From positions 27,156-91,155 of the forward strand of contig CAMWNI010000007.1 in the NCBI GenBank assembly GCA_947175545.1: a stretch of DNA of 64,000 nucleotides, given 5' to 3'. This document shows, one piece after another, positions 53,435-62,494 of this stretch (positions are counted from its first letter, which is position 1; every line of letters begins with the position of its first letter). The translations under genes and the position numbers were made by a program. This DNA is from an uncultured Porphyromonadaceae bacterium (GTDB lineage: Bacteria > Bacteroidota > Bacteroidia > Bacteroidales > Muribaculaceae). The notes under the pieces are model-generated. The model saw only the letters and a program-made list of their open reading frames with translations. It searched no databases and was not told the DNA's origin.

Positions 53435-54235
53435 TTATTTAATACGAGTAGTAATCGTCAATACAATTGAAATGATTGAGAGCAATGATGTAGTCATTGA
53501 CAGCCAGAATGTCGGATTAAACACACTGTTGCCTGATTCCGTCGTATTTCGTTTGGTCTTATTGTTCGGTTCAACATAAATAAGATCATCTTGCTGGAGA
53601 TAATAAACCGGAGAAGAAGCGAGTTCCTGCGCATTCAACAAATTAACTCTGTATGCCTCACGCTTTCCATCTCCGATATTGCGCATAACGAGAATATTCT
53701 CTCGCATACCGTTCATAGTAAGATCTCCGCCCTCTGCAATTGCGTCAAGGATAGTGAAATGATCCTTATTAAACTCATATCGGCCCGGGTTTTTAATTTC
53801 TCCAAGTATTACAATACCCGTATTGGCAAACTCAACAATTACGATTGGATTCTTGACCAGATCATCCTTAATCAACTTATCGGTAATCCTCTCGGCAATC
53901 TGCTCGCGATTCAGTCCGGCAACATGAAGCTTCCCAAGAACCGGGAAATTAATATCACCATATGAATCAACCGTATAACTTGACATCTCGGAACCTCCGG
54001 ATGACGTTGAGGAGCCGCCGGAGAGATTAAACAGCGCTGACAAAGCCGGGTCCTGCGTGTTCACACTGATTGATATCTTATCTTCCGGTTTTACCTTAAT
54101 ATCCATAACCTGCTGAGCCTGAACAATGGATCCGGTCTCAAGTTCCGGGAAATAGGCGACATTCTTCGGTGTCGAACACGAACCTAAAAACATAGCGCCG
54201 ACAACAAGACATGATGAGATGAATTTTATGCGCAT
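53435..54235 (-). CDS. Wza-like polysaccharide export outer-membrane lipoprotein
   Basis: 266 residues. Lipoprotein signal with lipobox LGSC (about 17-20). Poly_export domain (KVKPEDKISISVNTQ, DINFPVLGKLHVAGLNREQI) and a SLBB domain (VIVEFANTGIVILGEIKNPGRYEF). The C-terminus ends in a membrane helix (LSMTTSLLSIISIVLTIT) as usual in Bacteroidales. It forms the export channel with Wzc. Confidence 0.92.
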   Translation of the reverse strand: MRIKFISSCLVVGAMFLGSCSTPKNVAYFPELETGSIVQAQQVMDIKVKPEDKISISVNTQDPALSALFNLSGGSSTSSGGSEMSSYTVDSYGDINFPVLGKLHVAGLNREQIAERITDKLIKDDLVKNPIVIVEFANTGIVILGEIKNPGRYEFNKDHFTILDAIAEGGDLTMNGMRENILVMRNIGDGKREAYRVNLLNAQELASSPVYYLQQDDLIYVEPNNKTKRNTTESGNSVFNPTFWLSMTTSLLSIISIVLTITTRIK

Positions 54236-54261
54236 AGTATCTTTTTGTATATTTAGTTTTC

Positions 54262-54873
54262 TTAATTTCTTAGCGGTTCAATATCAATTGAATCAATCTC
54301 CACCCTCGCACACCCGAGAATGTCGAGTCGGACAACAAGCTCGCTTTTTCCGTCATAGGTCTTAACAACCTCACCTTCCAGGCCTTTCAGACTACCTCGG
54401 ACAACGACAATCTTGTCACGCACCCGATATGGCACATCAGCCATCGTCACGGGGCTGTCAGATTGCCCCAGCATAAACCGAAGCGTATCAATCTGATGTT
54501 GAGGAATCACTGCAAAAGGGGCCATCTGCATGCCGTTTGAAGCCGCAGCTTTATTCGTCAAAAAACGTTTGATGTATGGAAGAGCCACAACCGTCCTGCG
54601 TTCCGTTTCCGTACATTTTACAAACACAAGAGAGGGCAATAAAACTTTATCGATTTTTGCTTTCCTTCCGTTTTTCCAGACTCGCGTAATTATCTGTTTG
54701 GCCACATACGTTTCATAATGAAGAGCCTCCAGTCTTTGCTGGACTTTTTTCTCCGAATTATTGCTTACAATTGCCACATACCATTTACGCTCGGCAACGC
54801 CTACGGCGCCGCCAACACCCGAAGATACTGCCGTAACAACCTTTGTATCAACACTTGCAAACATGGAAATCAA
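54262..54873 (-). CDS. UpxY-family NusG-like transcription antiterminator
   Basis: 203 residues. NGN domain KWYVAIVSNNSEKKVQQRLEA (about 31-130) and C-terminal KOW domain (PYRVRDKIVVVRGSLKGLEGEVV). In Bacteroides, UpxY proteins act on the leader of their own capsule operon to prevent early termination. First gene here, 26 bp ahead of the export gene. Start within the first four codons is uncertain (ATG at 54873 or 54864). Confidence 0.9.
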   Translation of the reverse strand: MISMFASVDTKVVTAVSSGVGGAVGVAERKWYVAIVSNNSEKKVQQRLEALHYETYVAKQIITRVWKNGRKAKIDKVLLPSLVFVKCTETERRTVVALPYIKRFLTNKAAASNGMQMAPFAVIPQHQIDTLRFMLGQSDSPVTMADVPYRVRDKIVVVRGSLKGLEGEVVKTYDGKSELVVRLDILGCARVEIDSIDIEPLRN

Positions 54874-54928
54874 AAACTCTTATTAACTATGCAGCTGCTC
54901 TCGGCTATCGAGAGCGTGTAATACGCGG

Positions 54929-54936
54929 CAAAGTTA
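54929..54936 (-). promoter_or_regulatory. -7 promoter element of the exopolysaccharide operon
   Basis: TAACTTTG on the minus strand (CAAAGTTA). The 5' leader of about 50 nt includes the hairpin CTCTCG/CGAGAG near 54897-54913. I see no inverted repeats for an invertible promoter. Confidence 0.65.
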
Positions 54937-55053
54937 CGAAAAATTTTTCAAATGTGTTAAATTCAGTGCCAAATTTATATTGTTTATGACAAAATATATC
55001 ATCCATCCTCTCTATAATTCCGCGTAATGCTTGCACGGATTAAGATTAATGGC

Positions 55054-55061
55054 TAACTTTG
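55054..55061 (+). promoter_or_regulatory. -7 promoter element of the DUF2130 gene
   Basis: TAACTTTG, 38 bp before the chosen ATG at 55100; this supports rejecting the earlier in-frame start at 55031, which lies upstream of the promoter. Confidence 0.65.
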
Positions 55062-55099
55062 CAATAAACAGAAATATTTTACTTCCAATTATATCAGCC

Positions 55100-56509
55100 A
55101 TGAAACTGGAGTGTCCTAACTGCAAGACGATTTTTGAAGTTGACGAAAACCATTATGCGGCATTAGTCGCACAGGTAAAAAACACAGAATTCGAAGCAGA
55201 AATCAAACGACGATTAGCCGAACTGGACGATAAACATAAATCAGAGGAGGAAGTGCTTAGGCTACGACTCGAGGCTGACAACAAACAAAAAATTGCCGAC
55301 AAAGAGAAGGCGCTCGCCTCCTTGACATCAGAAATTGAACGACTTAAAGCCGCACTCGCCGGCCACGAAGCAACAAAGCGCGTCGAACTTGCCGATGCCG
55401 ACCTGGCGCGAGAGCGCGAGATTGCAAAAGTGACTGAAAGTAAAAATCGCGAAATTGCCGACTTGAAGTCCCGGCTTGACATAATTGACAAGGAACACGA
55501 AATCAAAATCCTGGAAGCGAAAAACTCATCCAAGGATGAGATTTCTCAACTGAACCGGACAATTACCGAGTTGAATGCTCAATTGACTAATCAACAGATT
55601 GCGGCCAGAAACTCGGAACTTGAACTACGCAAACACAACGAAATTCTGCTGAAAAACAAAGATGAAGAAATCGAGCGTCTGAAAGACATGAAGAGCCGGC
55701 TTTCAACCAAGATGCTTGGCGAAACCCTTGAACAGCATTGTCAGACCGCTTTCAACCGCGCACGCGCTTACGGACAATTCCAAAGCGCCTACTTCGAAAA
55801 AGACAATGACGCCAGCGGAGGCACTAAAGGCGATTTTATTTTTCGCGACTACATCGGTGACAAGGAGTGTCTGTCAATAATGTTTGAAATGAAAAACGAA
55901 GATGACCGGACCGCCACAAAACACCGCAATGAGGACTTCTTTGCGAAACTTGACAAGGACCGCAACGATAAGCATTGCGAATATGCCGTTCTTGTCAGCA
56001 CTCTTGAGGCTGACAATGAATTATACAATGAAGGCATTGTTGACGTTTCATACCGATACGAAAAAATGTTCGTTGTCCGGCCTCAGTTTTTCATGTCTAT
56101 CATCTCCCTGCTGAGCCGTGCGGCAAAACGCAACGCAGAAACCATAATCTCCCTCCGCAACGAACTGGAAGTAGCAAAGGTCCAGAATATTGACATCACC
56201 ACCTTTGAAGCCCGCAGAGACAAATTCGTTGAAACATTCAAAAAACACGTTGACGCGCACCTTAAGAAACATGAATCAGCCATCGAGAGCATCGACAAAG
56301 CCATCGAAGCAGCCGAAAAACAGGCCGAGAACCTTCGAAAAGTCAAAATAATGTTCGAGCAATCACGTAAGAAACTCGAAAATGCAAATGATGTCGCCGA
56401 AAATGATTTTACAATTCGAAAACTGACCTACGGAAATCCGACTATGCGCGCTAAATTTGCAGAAATACGCGCAAACGCTTCAAGGACTGACAATAATGCG
56501 GAAACATAA
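55100..56509 (+). CDS. DUF2130 protein with zinc ribbon and long coiled coil
   Basis: 469 residues from ATG at 55100. The N-terminal CPNCKTIF is half a zinc ribbon, followed by about 190 residues of coiled coil (EAEIKRRLAELDDKHKSEEE) and the DUF2130 core (KMLGETLEQHCQTAFNRARA, GTKGDFIFRD, MFEMKNEDDRTATKHRNEDF) that looks like a PD-(D/E)xK-type fold: D in GDFIFRD, E-x-K in FEMKNE. Function of the family is unknown. Alone in its transcript. Confidence 0.85.
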   Translation: MKLECPNCKTIFEVDENHYAALVAQVKNTEFEAEIKRRLAELDDKHKSEEEVLRLRLEADNKQKIADKEKALASLTSEIERLKAALAGHEATKRVELADADLAREREIAKVTESKNREIADLKSRLDIIDKEHEIKILEAKNSSKDEISQLNRTITELNAQLTNQQIAARNSELELRKHNEILLKNKDEEIERLKDMKSRLSTKMLGETLEQHCQTAFNRARAYGQFQSAYFEKDNDASGGTKGDFIFRDYIGDKECLSIMFEMKNEDDRTATKHRNEDFFAKLDKDRNDKHCEYAVLVSTLEADNELYNEGIVDVSYRYEKMFVVRPQFFMSIISLLSRAAKRNAETIISLRNELEVAKVQNIDITTFEARRDKFVETFKKHVDAHLKKHESAIESIDKAIEAAEKQAENLRKVKIMFEQSRKKLENANDVAENDFTIRKLTYGNPTMRAKFAEIRANASRTDNNAET

Positions 56510-56656
56510 CAGGCTCGCGGCCTGAAATCGCTTCGAAGCATTCTACATCACATCATGGATGCTGTGCAAGTTTTTTCACTCTAACCAATCAAAACACACT
56601 CCTTAATTGTATATATTACATACGAACACACACAACACACACCCTCTAATTGTAAT

Positions 56657-57937
56657 ATGTACAAGCGAATCCTCTTGATAACCGCAATTGCAGCTATTGC
56701 ATCCAATGTCTGCGCAGATGCCCAACGTGACGGTGGTCGCCACTATAAAAAAGGCGTCACTTCAATTATCGTAAACGAACGGGCCGATTCAGCCGACAAT
56801 GTCGAGAAAGCATTCAAGGGCAACGCCCCGACTTCGCCAAAAGAGAATAATCTTCCCCGTTTTGCAATCGTTGGCAAAGAGCGCCAGTTCTATCTTGGCA
56901 TAGGCGCTCAGTTTCTTGGAGAAGCGGTTTTTGACTGGGGCGACAATATGCCCTCGGCCTTAGACTTCATCCCGTCGTCAATGACCGCCCGCTCCGCAGG
57001 CAACGGAAGCAAACTCAGCTTTACATGGCAGTCCTCGTCAATCCATTTGAACTTCATTGCGATGCCTCACACTAACAAACAGATTGGTCTTTATTTCAAA
57101 GGAGATTTCAATTCGTCCGGAGGGTTCAAGGTCTCTCATCTCTACGTCCGCTACCGTGGACTGACAACGGGCTACACCAAAAGCACCTTCACTGACGGCT
57201 CCGCCCAACCGTTCACGATTGACGATCAAGGCCCGAACGGGTACCCGTCGTTAACCCTCTTCACTGCCTATTGGACCCGGAACTTCGGCCGTGGCTTCAG
57301 CGGCACCATAGGCGTTGACGCCCCGACGGCGGACTTCACCGCTTCGTCAACCGCAAAGTACGTCAACCAGCGCATACCCGCAGTTCCGTTCAACGTCCGG
57401 TTCGCCTACAACGGCGGCATTGACCATATCCGCCTTGCCGGCATTGTTCGCCCAATGCAATACCGCAACACAATTGAAAAACACAACAGCACTCTTGTAG
57501 GGCTTGGAATCCAGCTCTCAGGCATCACGGAAATTGCAGGCCCGGTCTCGTTAACTTACAATGCCACATATGGTCGTGGAATTGCAAGTTATATTCATGA
57601 CGACAAAGGAATTGGAATTGACGCGACCGCATCGGCCACAGACGGACGGATGACAATGTCCGCCACCCTCGGCATCACCGGAGGCCTGGTGTTCGATTTC
57701 AACGGAAAAGTCTCAGCCAACCTCGTATATAGCCATATAACAAACTGGCTCGGCCATAACGCAGCACCTCAGCCTGACCAATATCGCTTCGGCGACTACG
57801 TCGCGGCCAACGTCATCTATAACATCAACCGGTTCCTCAGCGCAGGCCTTGAGTATGACTACGGCCACGCAAAATCATTTGCCGGAAATCCGCTCCACTC
57901 TAACCGAATTCAGGCCCAATTCGCTCTGACATTCTGA
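56657..57937 (+). CDS. DcaP-like outer-membrane porin (second copy)
   Basis: 426 residues. Signal peptide to about residue 20 (NVCA-D). Barrel strands with YLGIGAQFLGEAVFDWG, GLYFKGDFNSSGGFKVSHLY, and GYTKSTFTDGSAQPFTID, the same motif as in the paralogue at 34203-35540 (GYATSTFSDPAAQPVVID); ends in Phe (FALTF). Probably a trimeric channel for small anions or carboxylates. AT-rich leader before the ATG. Confidence 0.88.
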   Translation: MYKRILLITAIAAIASNVCADAQRDGGRHYKKGVTSIIVNERADSADNVEKAFKGNAPTSPKENNLPRFAIVGKERQFYLGIGAQFLGEAVFDWGDNMPSALDFIPSSMTARSAGNGSKLSFTWQSSSIHLNFIAMPHTNKQIGLYFKGDFNSSGGFKVSHLYVRYRGLTTGYTKSTFTDGSAQPFTIDDQGPNGYPSLTLFTAYWTRNFGRGFSGTIGVDAPTADFTASSTAKYVNQRIPAVPFNVRFAYNGGIDHIRLAGIVRPMQYRNTIEKHNSTLVGLGIQLSGITEIAGPVSLTYNATYGRGIASYIHDDKGIGIDATASATDGRMTMSATLGITGGLVFDFNGKVSANLVYSHITNWLGHNAAPQPDQYRFGDYVAANVIYNINRFLSAGLEYDYGHAKSFAGNPLHSNRIQAQFALTF

Positions 57938-58039
57938 ATACGGAAGAATTTCAAACCTGATAAAGCCGCCATCCATCGAAAAATGATTGCGGCTTTCAAT
58001 ATTTTTCGCGAACTTTGCATGGCAAAAAAACGAATCAAG

Positions 58040-59209
58040 ATGAAAGCTTTTTCCGACAACATACGCTATATTGGCGCTGATGACGAAAACATTGACCTTT
58101 TCGAAGGCCAATATCCCGTTCCTAACGGCATTTCTTATAATTCTTACCTGATTATTGACCAAGAAATCGCCATTATCGATACTGTTGACATCCGCCGCAC
58201 GGACAACTGGATGCAAAATCTGACTTCTCAGCTTCCGGAAAACCGCAAACCTGACTACCTGATTATTCAGCACATGGAGCCGGACCACTCAGGCTCCATC
58301 CGCAAAATGCTCGAGTGCTATCCGTCAACCCGTATTGTCTGCACTGCAAAAGCGGCCTCTATGCTGAATGACTATTTCGAAGATATTGACTTTACCGGTC
58401 GAGTCATCATCGTGGCCGACGGTGAAACCCTTTCGCTCGGCAAAACGACCCTGCGGTTCCTGACGGCACCGATGGTTCACTGGCCCGAGGTCATGCTGAC
58501 CATTGATGAAACCGACGGCGTTCTGTTCTCGGCCGATGCCTTCGGATCTTTTGCCATGAATGATAGCGGAGTGGATGAAGCGTGGGATTCCGAGGCCCGC
58601 CGATACTACTGTAACATTGTTGGCCGCTTCGGAGCGAGCGTTAGAATCCTGATGAAAAAAATCCAGCCCCTGAAGTTCAGCATTATCGCTCCGCTTCATG
58701 GACCGGTATTGACCGAGAATCTTGCCCGATTCTGGGGCTTGTATGACAAATGGAGTTCCTACACTCCGGAAACGGAAGGCACCCTTGTCGCCTACGCCTC
58801 AATCTACGGCGGAACCGCAGCAGCAGCGCGCCGCATTGCCGACACTCTCAAAGCCCGCCCCGACGCACACGAGGTCGTGCTGATTGACCTCTGTCGCCGC
58901 GACGTTTCTTACGCCGTCAGTGAAGCCTTCCGGCTTTCCTCAATGGTTCTTTGCTCGGTCACTTACGACGGCGGCATTTTTCCGTCAATGCACACATTCA
59001 TCCACCATCTGTGCAGCAAGAAACTTGCCAACCGTCGCATCGCCCTTGTCGAAAACGGCTCATGGGCGCCTCAAGCCGCACGCATCATGGCTTCTGAACT
59101 CTCCGGCCTTCCGGGAACGACTATCATTGCCCCGACGCTGACTCTTCACAGTCGGCTCCACCGCCCGGACAACGCCACCATCGAGGCTATCTGCGCCCAA
59201 CTGCCCTGA
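58040..59209 (+). CDS. FprA-family A-type flavoprotein (flavodiiron protein)
   Basis: 389 residues from the ATG at 58040 (MKAFSDNIRYIGADDENIDL). An ATG at 58019 lies directly behind a promoter-like GAACTTTG and is less likely, as is 57983. Metallo-beta-lactamase-like di-iron domain with HMEPDHSG, HWPEVM, SADAFGSF and APLHGPV, then a flavodoxin domain with YASIYGGTAAAARRIAD. Flavodiiron proteins reduce O2 or NO to protect anaerobes. Confidence 0.93.
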   Translation: MKAFSDNIRYIGADDENIDLFEGQYPVPNGISYNSYLIIDQEIAIIDTVDIRRTDNWMQNLTSQLPENRKPDYLIIQHMEPDHSGSIRKMLECYPSTRIVCTAKAASMLNDYFEDIDFTGRVIIVADGETLSLGKTTLRFLTAPMVHWPEVMLTIDETDGVLFSADAFGSFAMNDSGVDEAWDSEARRYYCNIVGRFGASVRILMKKIQPLKFSIIAPLHGPVLTENLARFWGLYDKWSSYTPETEGTLVAYASIYGGTAAAARRIADTLKARPDAHEVVLIDLCRRDVSYAVSEAFRLSSMVLCSVTYDGGIFPSMHTFIHHLCSKKLANRRIALVENGSWAPQAARIMASELSGLPGTTIIAPTLTLHSRLHRPDNATIEAICAQLP

Positions 59210-59221
59210 GCGGGAGGGCGC

Positions 59222-59773
59222 CTACTGCTGCATCGGCGTCATGTGATAACCGAGTGCGCACAACTCCATGCCCATTCCGGCAAGATAGAGCTGATGAAGG
59301 GAGGCGATATAGCAACCCAGAGCAACATCCGTACCGGGTTCGACTTGCTCATGATTTATCAGGCTGAGAACACGCGCTCCGCACTCGGCAACAAGTTCCG
59401 TAACCTTCTCGGCCGGCTCGCCTTCATAGCCCAACACATCTTCGACAACAGCCTCGTCCATGTTGTCATACCCTTTCATGTCGCGTAGTTGTGCGTAATA
59501 GTCCTTGCAACCGGAGTGTTTCTCCCAGTCAGTGTCCCAATAATAGGCCATTGACATTCCAATGAACATCATCCAGCCAAGCGAAACAACGGGATAGTCC
59601 TTAAACTCCCGGACTCCGTCAGGCATATATTCACGGGCAATTCCGCTCCACTTTTCCTCAACGTCCGGACATTCGGGAAAATGCTCGTCAATAGCGCCCT
59701 TCCTCCGCAGAAATCCGCGCAGGTCTTCCTTTACTTTTTCTTCAAATTTGCTGACAATCTCTTTACTATCCAT
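59222..59773 (-). CDS. Hypothetical helical protein
   Basis: 183 residues, soluble, helical and acidic, with an aromatic-rich WMMFIGMSMAYYWDTDWEKH segment about 67-86 and C-terminal LHQLYLAGMGMELCALGYHM. Conserved proteins like this are found in Bacteroidales without known function. It is convergent with fprA (12 bp apart) and followed, on the minus strand, by nothing in its transcript. Confidence 0.75.
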   Translation of the reverse strand: MDSKEIVSKFEEKVKEDLRGFLRRKGAIDEHFPECPDVEEKWSGIAREYMPDGVREFKDYPVVSLGWMMFIGMSMAYYWDTDWEKHSGCKDYYAQLRDMKGYDNMDEAVVEDVLGYEGEPAEKVTELVAECGARVLSLINHEQVEPGTDVALGCYIASLHQLYLAGMGMELCALGYHMTPMQQ

Positions 59774-59810
59774 AATTTTTTCAGTTTTTTCGTAATTATT
59801 CTTTCAACCT

Positions 59811-60479
59811 TTACCTTACAACATCTCCATCTGAGCGCCGGTTCGCTTTCTGCAAAAAATTAATGAACACAAGATAAAATCCATCAGCGTAAACAGTAAA
59901 GCGCTCCGAAATTGCCTCGTTAAGAGTGCCTTGCCACCAGCTGTCAAAGTCGCGGATCGGATAGCGCAGCCCTTCACTGCGCAACCCGGTCGCGCCGAAA
60001 TTAAAAATCGAAACCTGCGTTCCCGCCTGACATTCAAACTCCCTGTTACCTGAAACGGGAATGAACACGCCATAATCCGTATATGCCCGTGCGTCTATCC
60101 CCGCGCGCAGATAATCAACCAGCAGAGCGAGGTTGCCAAGCGTATGGTCCTCGCGCCGCCCTGTTGCGCCAAGAATGACAATTCGCCGCACTCCTTTAGC
60201 GGCGAGATATCTGACGGCCTTTGTCTGGTCATTGGTTTCCTGGTCAGGAAATCTGCGGATAATCGGCGCATACTTCCGCGCCGTCTCCTGCGAAAGCGAA
60301 TCGCCATCGCCGATAATGCGCCAGACCCGACGGGGTTCCGACAGATACTCATTGGCCGCGCCGTCACAGCAAACAATCCGTTCGCAACCGTCAAGCCAAC
60401 AAAGCGCCTGCTCGCTTTGCGGAAAAGAACCCGCGTCAATAATCACAGCCTCGGGCAAAAAATCAGAGATTGAATCCAT
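59811..60479 (-). CDS. thiN: Thiamine pyrophosphokinase
   Basis: 222 residues. TPK catalytic motifs: VCCDGAANEYL, IIGDGDSL, DQETNDQTKAVRYLAAKG, then GATGRREDHTLGNLALL; C-terminal thiamine-binding domain with SIFNFGATGLRSEGLRYPI. It makes thiamine diphosphate from thiamine and ATP. It lies 9 bp from the PnuC-like transporter gene, a pairing that in Bacteroidota marks a thiamine-uptake unit, so that transporter may be PnuT. Confidence 0.93.
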   Translation of the reverse strand: MDSISDFLPEAVIIDAGSFPQSEQALCWLDGCERIVCCDGAANEYLSEPRRVWRIIGDGDSLSQETARKYAPIIRRFPDQETNDQTKAVRYLAAKGVRRIVILGATGRREDHTLGNLALLVDYLRAGIDARAYTDYGVFIPVSGNREFECQAGTQVSIFNFGATGLRSEGLRYPIRDFDSWWQGTLNEAISERFTVYADGFYLVFINFLQKANRRSDGDVVR

Positions 60480-60488
60480 CTAAAAAGC

Positions 60489-61057
60489 CTAATTCATTAA
60501 ACGTCTCCACTTCCGGTAACCAAACACGGCAATCACTGCATAAAGCATATAAAGGCCTCCTGTAAACCCCAAATCCTTGTAGACATACAAGACCGTACAG
60601 GCAACATCCGCAGCAATCCAGACCAGCCACTGCTCTACATACTTACGCGCCAGCATCCACATCGCTACAATGCTCAACGCCGTCGTGAACGCGTCGGCCC
60701 ATGGCACATTGCTGTCAGTAAACCGGCTTAGGATATAACCAATAACAACGAAAACGCCCAAAAAGGTCGCAACAAGCGGCAAATAAACCGCCTTAGGCGT
60801 GACCGATATCTTCAAATCCGCCTCTGCTCCGTCATCGGAATTATTCCGACGCAACCAACAGAAAAGGCCATAAACCGACGCCAGAATATAATAAACACTG
60901 ATTCCGAAGTCAGCATACAGGCCGGCATCATAATAGACAAACAGATAAATTGCCGGCATCGCTATGCTTGCAACCCAGAGCCAAACGCTGGCACGATATT
61001 CCAGCCATAAATACGCCAGCCCAAAAGGGTACCTGCCACTTCAATCCAATTCATCAT
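60489..61057 (-). pseudogene. PnuC/PnuT-family vitamin transporter, frameshifted (copy 1)
   Basis: The intact part from MPAIYLFVYYDAG (60959) has 156 residues and five to six membrane helices. The true N-terminus can be read upstream: MNWIEVAGTLLG from 61054, then, after a -1 frame change at about 61018-61024 (one base missing in GGGCTGG), LAYLWLEYRASVWLWVASIA into MPAI. Adding one C restores a normal PnuC of about 188 residues. PnuC proteins import nicotinamide riboside or, next to thiN, probably thiamine. The exact same frameshift is present in copy 2. A -7 element TAAATTTG (minus) lies at 61098-61105; no TPP riboswitch is seen. Confidence 0.88.
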
Positions 61058-61268
61058 AATCACCGGAAAGCAAAAGAAATTCTCGCCTTCCGGAACGCAA
61101 ATTTACGCAAACCCTGAAATATCCCCAAAAACTTTTAATACATTCTACAAGTTTTCACAAAATATCCTCCTCTTCGTCAGCTCCTGCCAATACCAATCGT
61201 GGCTATTTCGAACCGTGTCACCAACTTTATAGTGACTACGAAAATATCGCACCTCACACAAACAAATC
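60491..61268. repeat. Direct repeat, copy 1 (pnuC and upstream region)
   Basis: About 778 bp that recur at 62850-63631. The first 700 bp appear identical; the last 75 bp differ at a few bases and by a small insertion (TCAGT). The repeat includes the whole pnuC-like gene and its promoter but none of thiN. Confidence 0.92.
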
Positions 61269-61325
61269 CGGCAATATCAGGCTATAAAACACCCATGTGG
61301 AATAGTCCTATACAAACATATTCTT

Positions 61326-61460
61326 ATGAAGAAAAAGAAAATTGACATACTCTCTCCCGAAGAGATGAAGCAGGAGCAAACAAACACCACTCCAAATTTA
61401 GGTGCTTGGGATCCAGATATTGACCCTATTTACATCAATTGTCAAGGACAAAGAACTTAA
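61326..61460 (+). CDS. 44-residue peptide, possible precursor peptide
   Basis: ATG at 61326 to TAA at 61458. MKKKKIDILSPEEMKQEQTN looks like the leader of Bacteroidales natural-product precursors, which often begin with Lys-rich KKxxLxPEEM segments. The second half (LGAWDPDIDPIYINCQ) has one Cys and no Gly-Gly cleavage motif, so membership is uncertain. It is just after the direct repeat and 234 bp before the lipoprotein gene. Confidence 0.45.
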   Translation: MKKKKIDILSPEEMKQEQTNTTPNLGAWDPDIDPIYINCQGQRT

Positions 61461-61517
61461 AATTCAAATTCTTTATTATTGGCAGTTGTTCTACATAATC
61501 GCGCAGCGTAGATTGTA

Positions 61518-61549
61518 TTTGGTTAATTCCTGTAAAATATGTAACTTTG
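61518..61549 (+). promoter_or_regulatory. Complete Bacteroidota promoter before the lipoprotein gene
   Basis: -33 TTTG (61518-61521) and -7 TAACTTTG (61542-61549) with a 20-bp spacer, the best full match seen in the window. The leader to the ATG at 61695 is about 140 nt. Confidence 0.65.
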
Positions 61550-61694
61550 TCATTCTAAAATAAACCCACGTGTATTCAAGCTGTCATTTTGTATATGGAC
61601 TATATAAACCTCGTCAGTTTTTCATATCTGCAACATTCAGTGTCTTTACAATGTGTGAACTTATAAAGTTTTATAAACACCTCATATTTATTCT

Positions 61695-62417
61695 ATGAAA
61701 AATCTCTTATTAAATGTAGCTATAGCTACATTATGCTGTTGCCAAGCCTGTAGTAATAAATCAGATGAAAGATCTAACCTAGATGGGAACACTATTATTG
61801 AATTTGAAACGGCATCAAAACGCAAAGAACAATGGGAGCTTCAAATAGGCGACCCGGTTACAACATCCATAGGCTTTGAAACTGATAAAGATGGGAAATG
61901 TTCTATAGAATTACCTATAGATACGGTTCGCCCAATATTCTTATATTATCCGTCTGCCCAATTTATTGCAAAGACATGGGTTCAGCCGGGGGAAATATGT
62001 AATATCGTCATAGATAGATCTGCAGCCTATAACAAACAGATTCGCACAAACGGTGCATTTGCAGAAAGAACAAAAGCTAATTATAGCGATGAATTTGGTG
62101 CATTTTATCAACTTACAGCAGATGATAATTTCAAAGTGCCATTAAACGGTAAGGAGGATGAATTTGTTACATTCTTGATAGAGTCTTATTCAGCCCATAT
62201 GGACACTATTACGAGCCATGTAGAGTGGTCGCCAGCTATGACAGAACTTGCCAAAAAGACACTTAATGACAAACAATATTATCGTTTAACAAATCCTAAT
62301 GAATGGCTTGATGTTTGCGCTTCCTTGAGGGATTTTCATGGTATAATATCGCCAATTACGCTCTCAGATAGTACCATCTCCTATATTTATAATGTAACGA
62401 TAGGCACTAACGAATAG
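61695..62417 (+). CDS. Lipoprotein, possible N-terminal part of a thioredoxin-like/DUF4369-type protein
   Basis: 240 residues. Lipoprotein signal MKNLLLNVAIATLCCCQACS, with Cys19 the probable lipid site. Then a beta-domain (KEQWELQIGDPVTTSIGFETD, PIFLYYPSAQFIAKTWVQPGE) similar in style to the first domain of Bacteroidales lipoproteins that end in a thioredoxin fold; no CxxC domain follows, so it may be truncated at the 3' end. AT-rich unlike the flanking repeats. Confidence 0.6.
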   Translation: MKNLLLNVAIATLCCCQACSNKSDERSNLDGNTIIEFETASKRKEQWELQIGDPVTTSIGFETDKDGKCSIELPIDTVRPIFLYYPSAQFIAKTWVQPGEICNIVIDRSAAYNKQIRTNGAFAERTKANYSDEFGAFYQLTADDNFKVPLNGKEDEFVTFLIESYSAHMDTITSHVEWSPAMTELAKKTLNDKQYYRLTNPNEWLDVCASLRDFHGIISPITLSDSTISYIYNVTIGTNE

Positions 62418-62494
62418 TTTTACTAAGCTTATGAACTAAAGTTTTTATGGAATCGTTATCTAAAAGTAAATACTCATAACCCCAATATTATAAT

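Noticed and set aside
54897..55060. Invertible promoter ahead of the exopolysaccharide operon
   Set aside because: No inverted repeats of useful length flank the promoter; only a 6-bp hairpin is seen.
61058..61325. TPP riboswitch upstream of the PnuC/thiN unit
   Set aside because: The conserved CTGAGA and ACCTGATCTGG-type segments are not seen on the minus strand; only a -7 promoter element is found.
61599..61670. 23-codon frame (MDYINLVSFSYL) in the leader of the lipoprotein gene
   Set aside because: Too short and without a ribosome-binding site or conserved pattern; could be chance.
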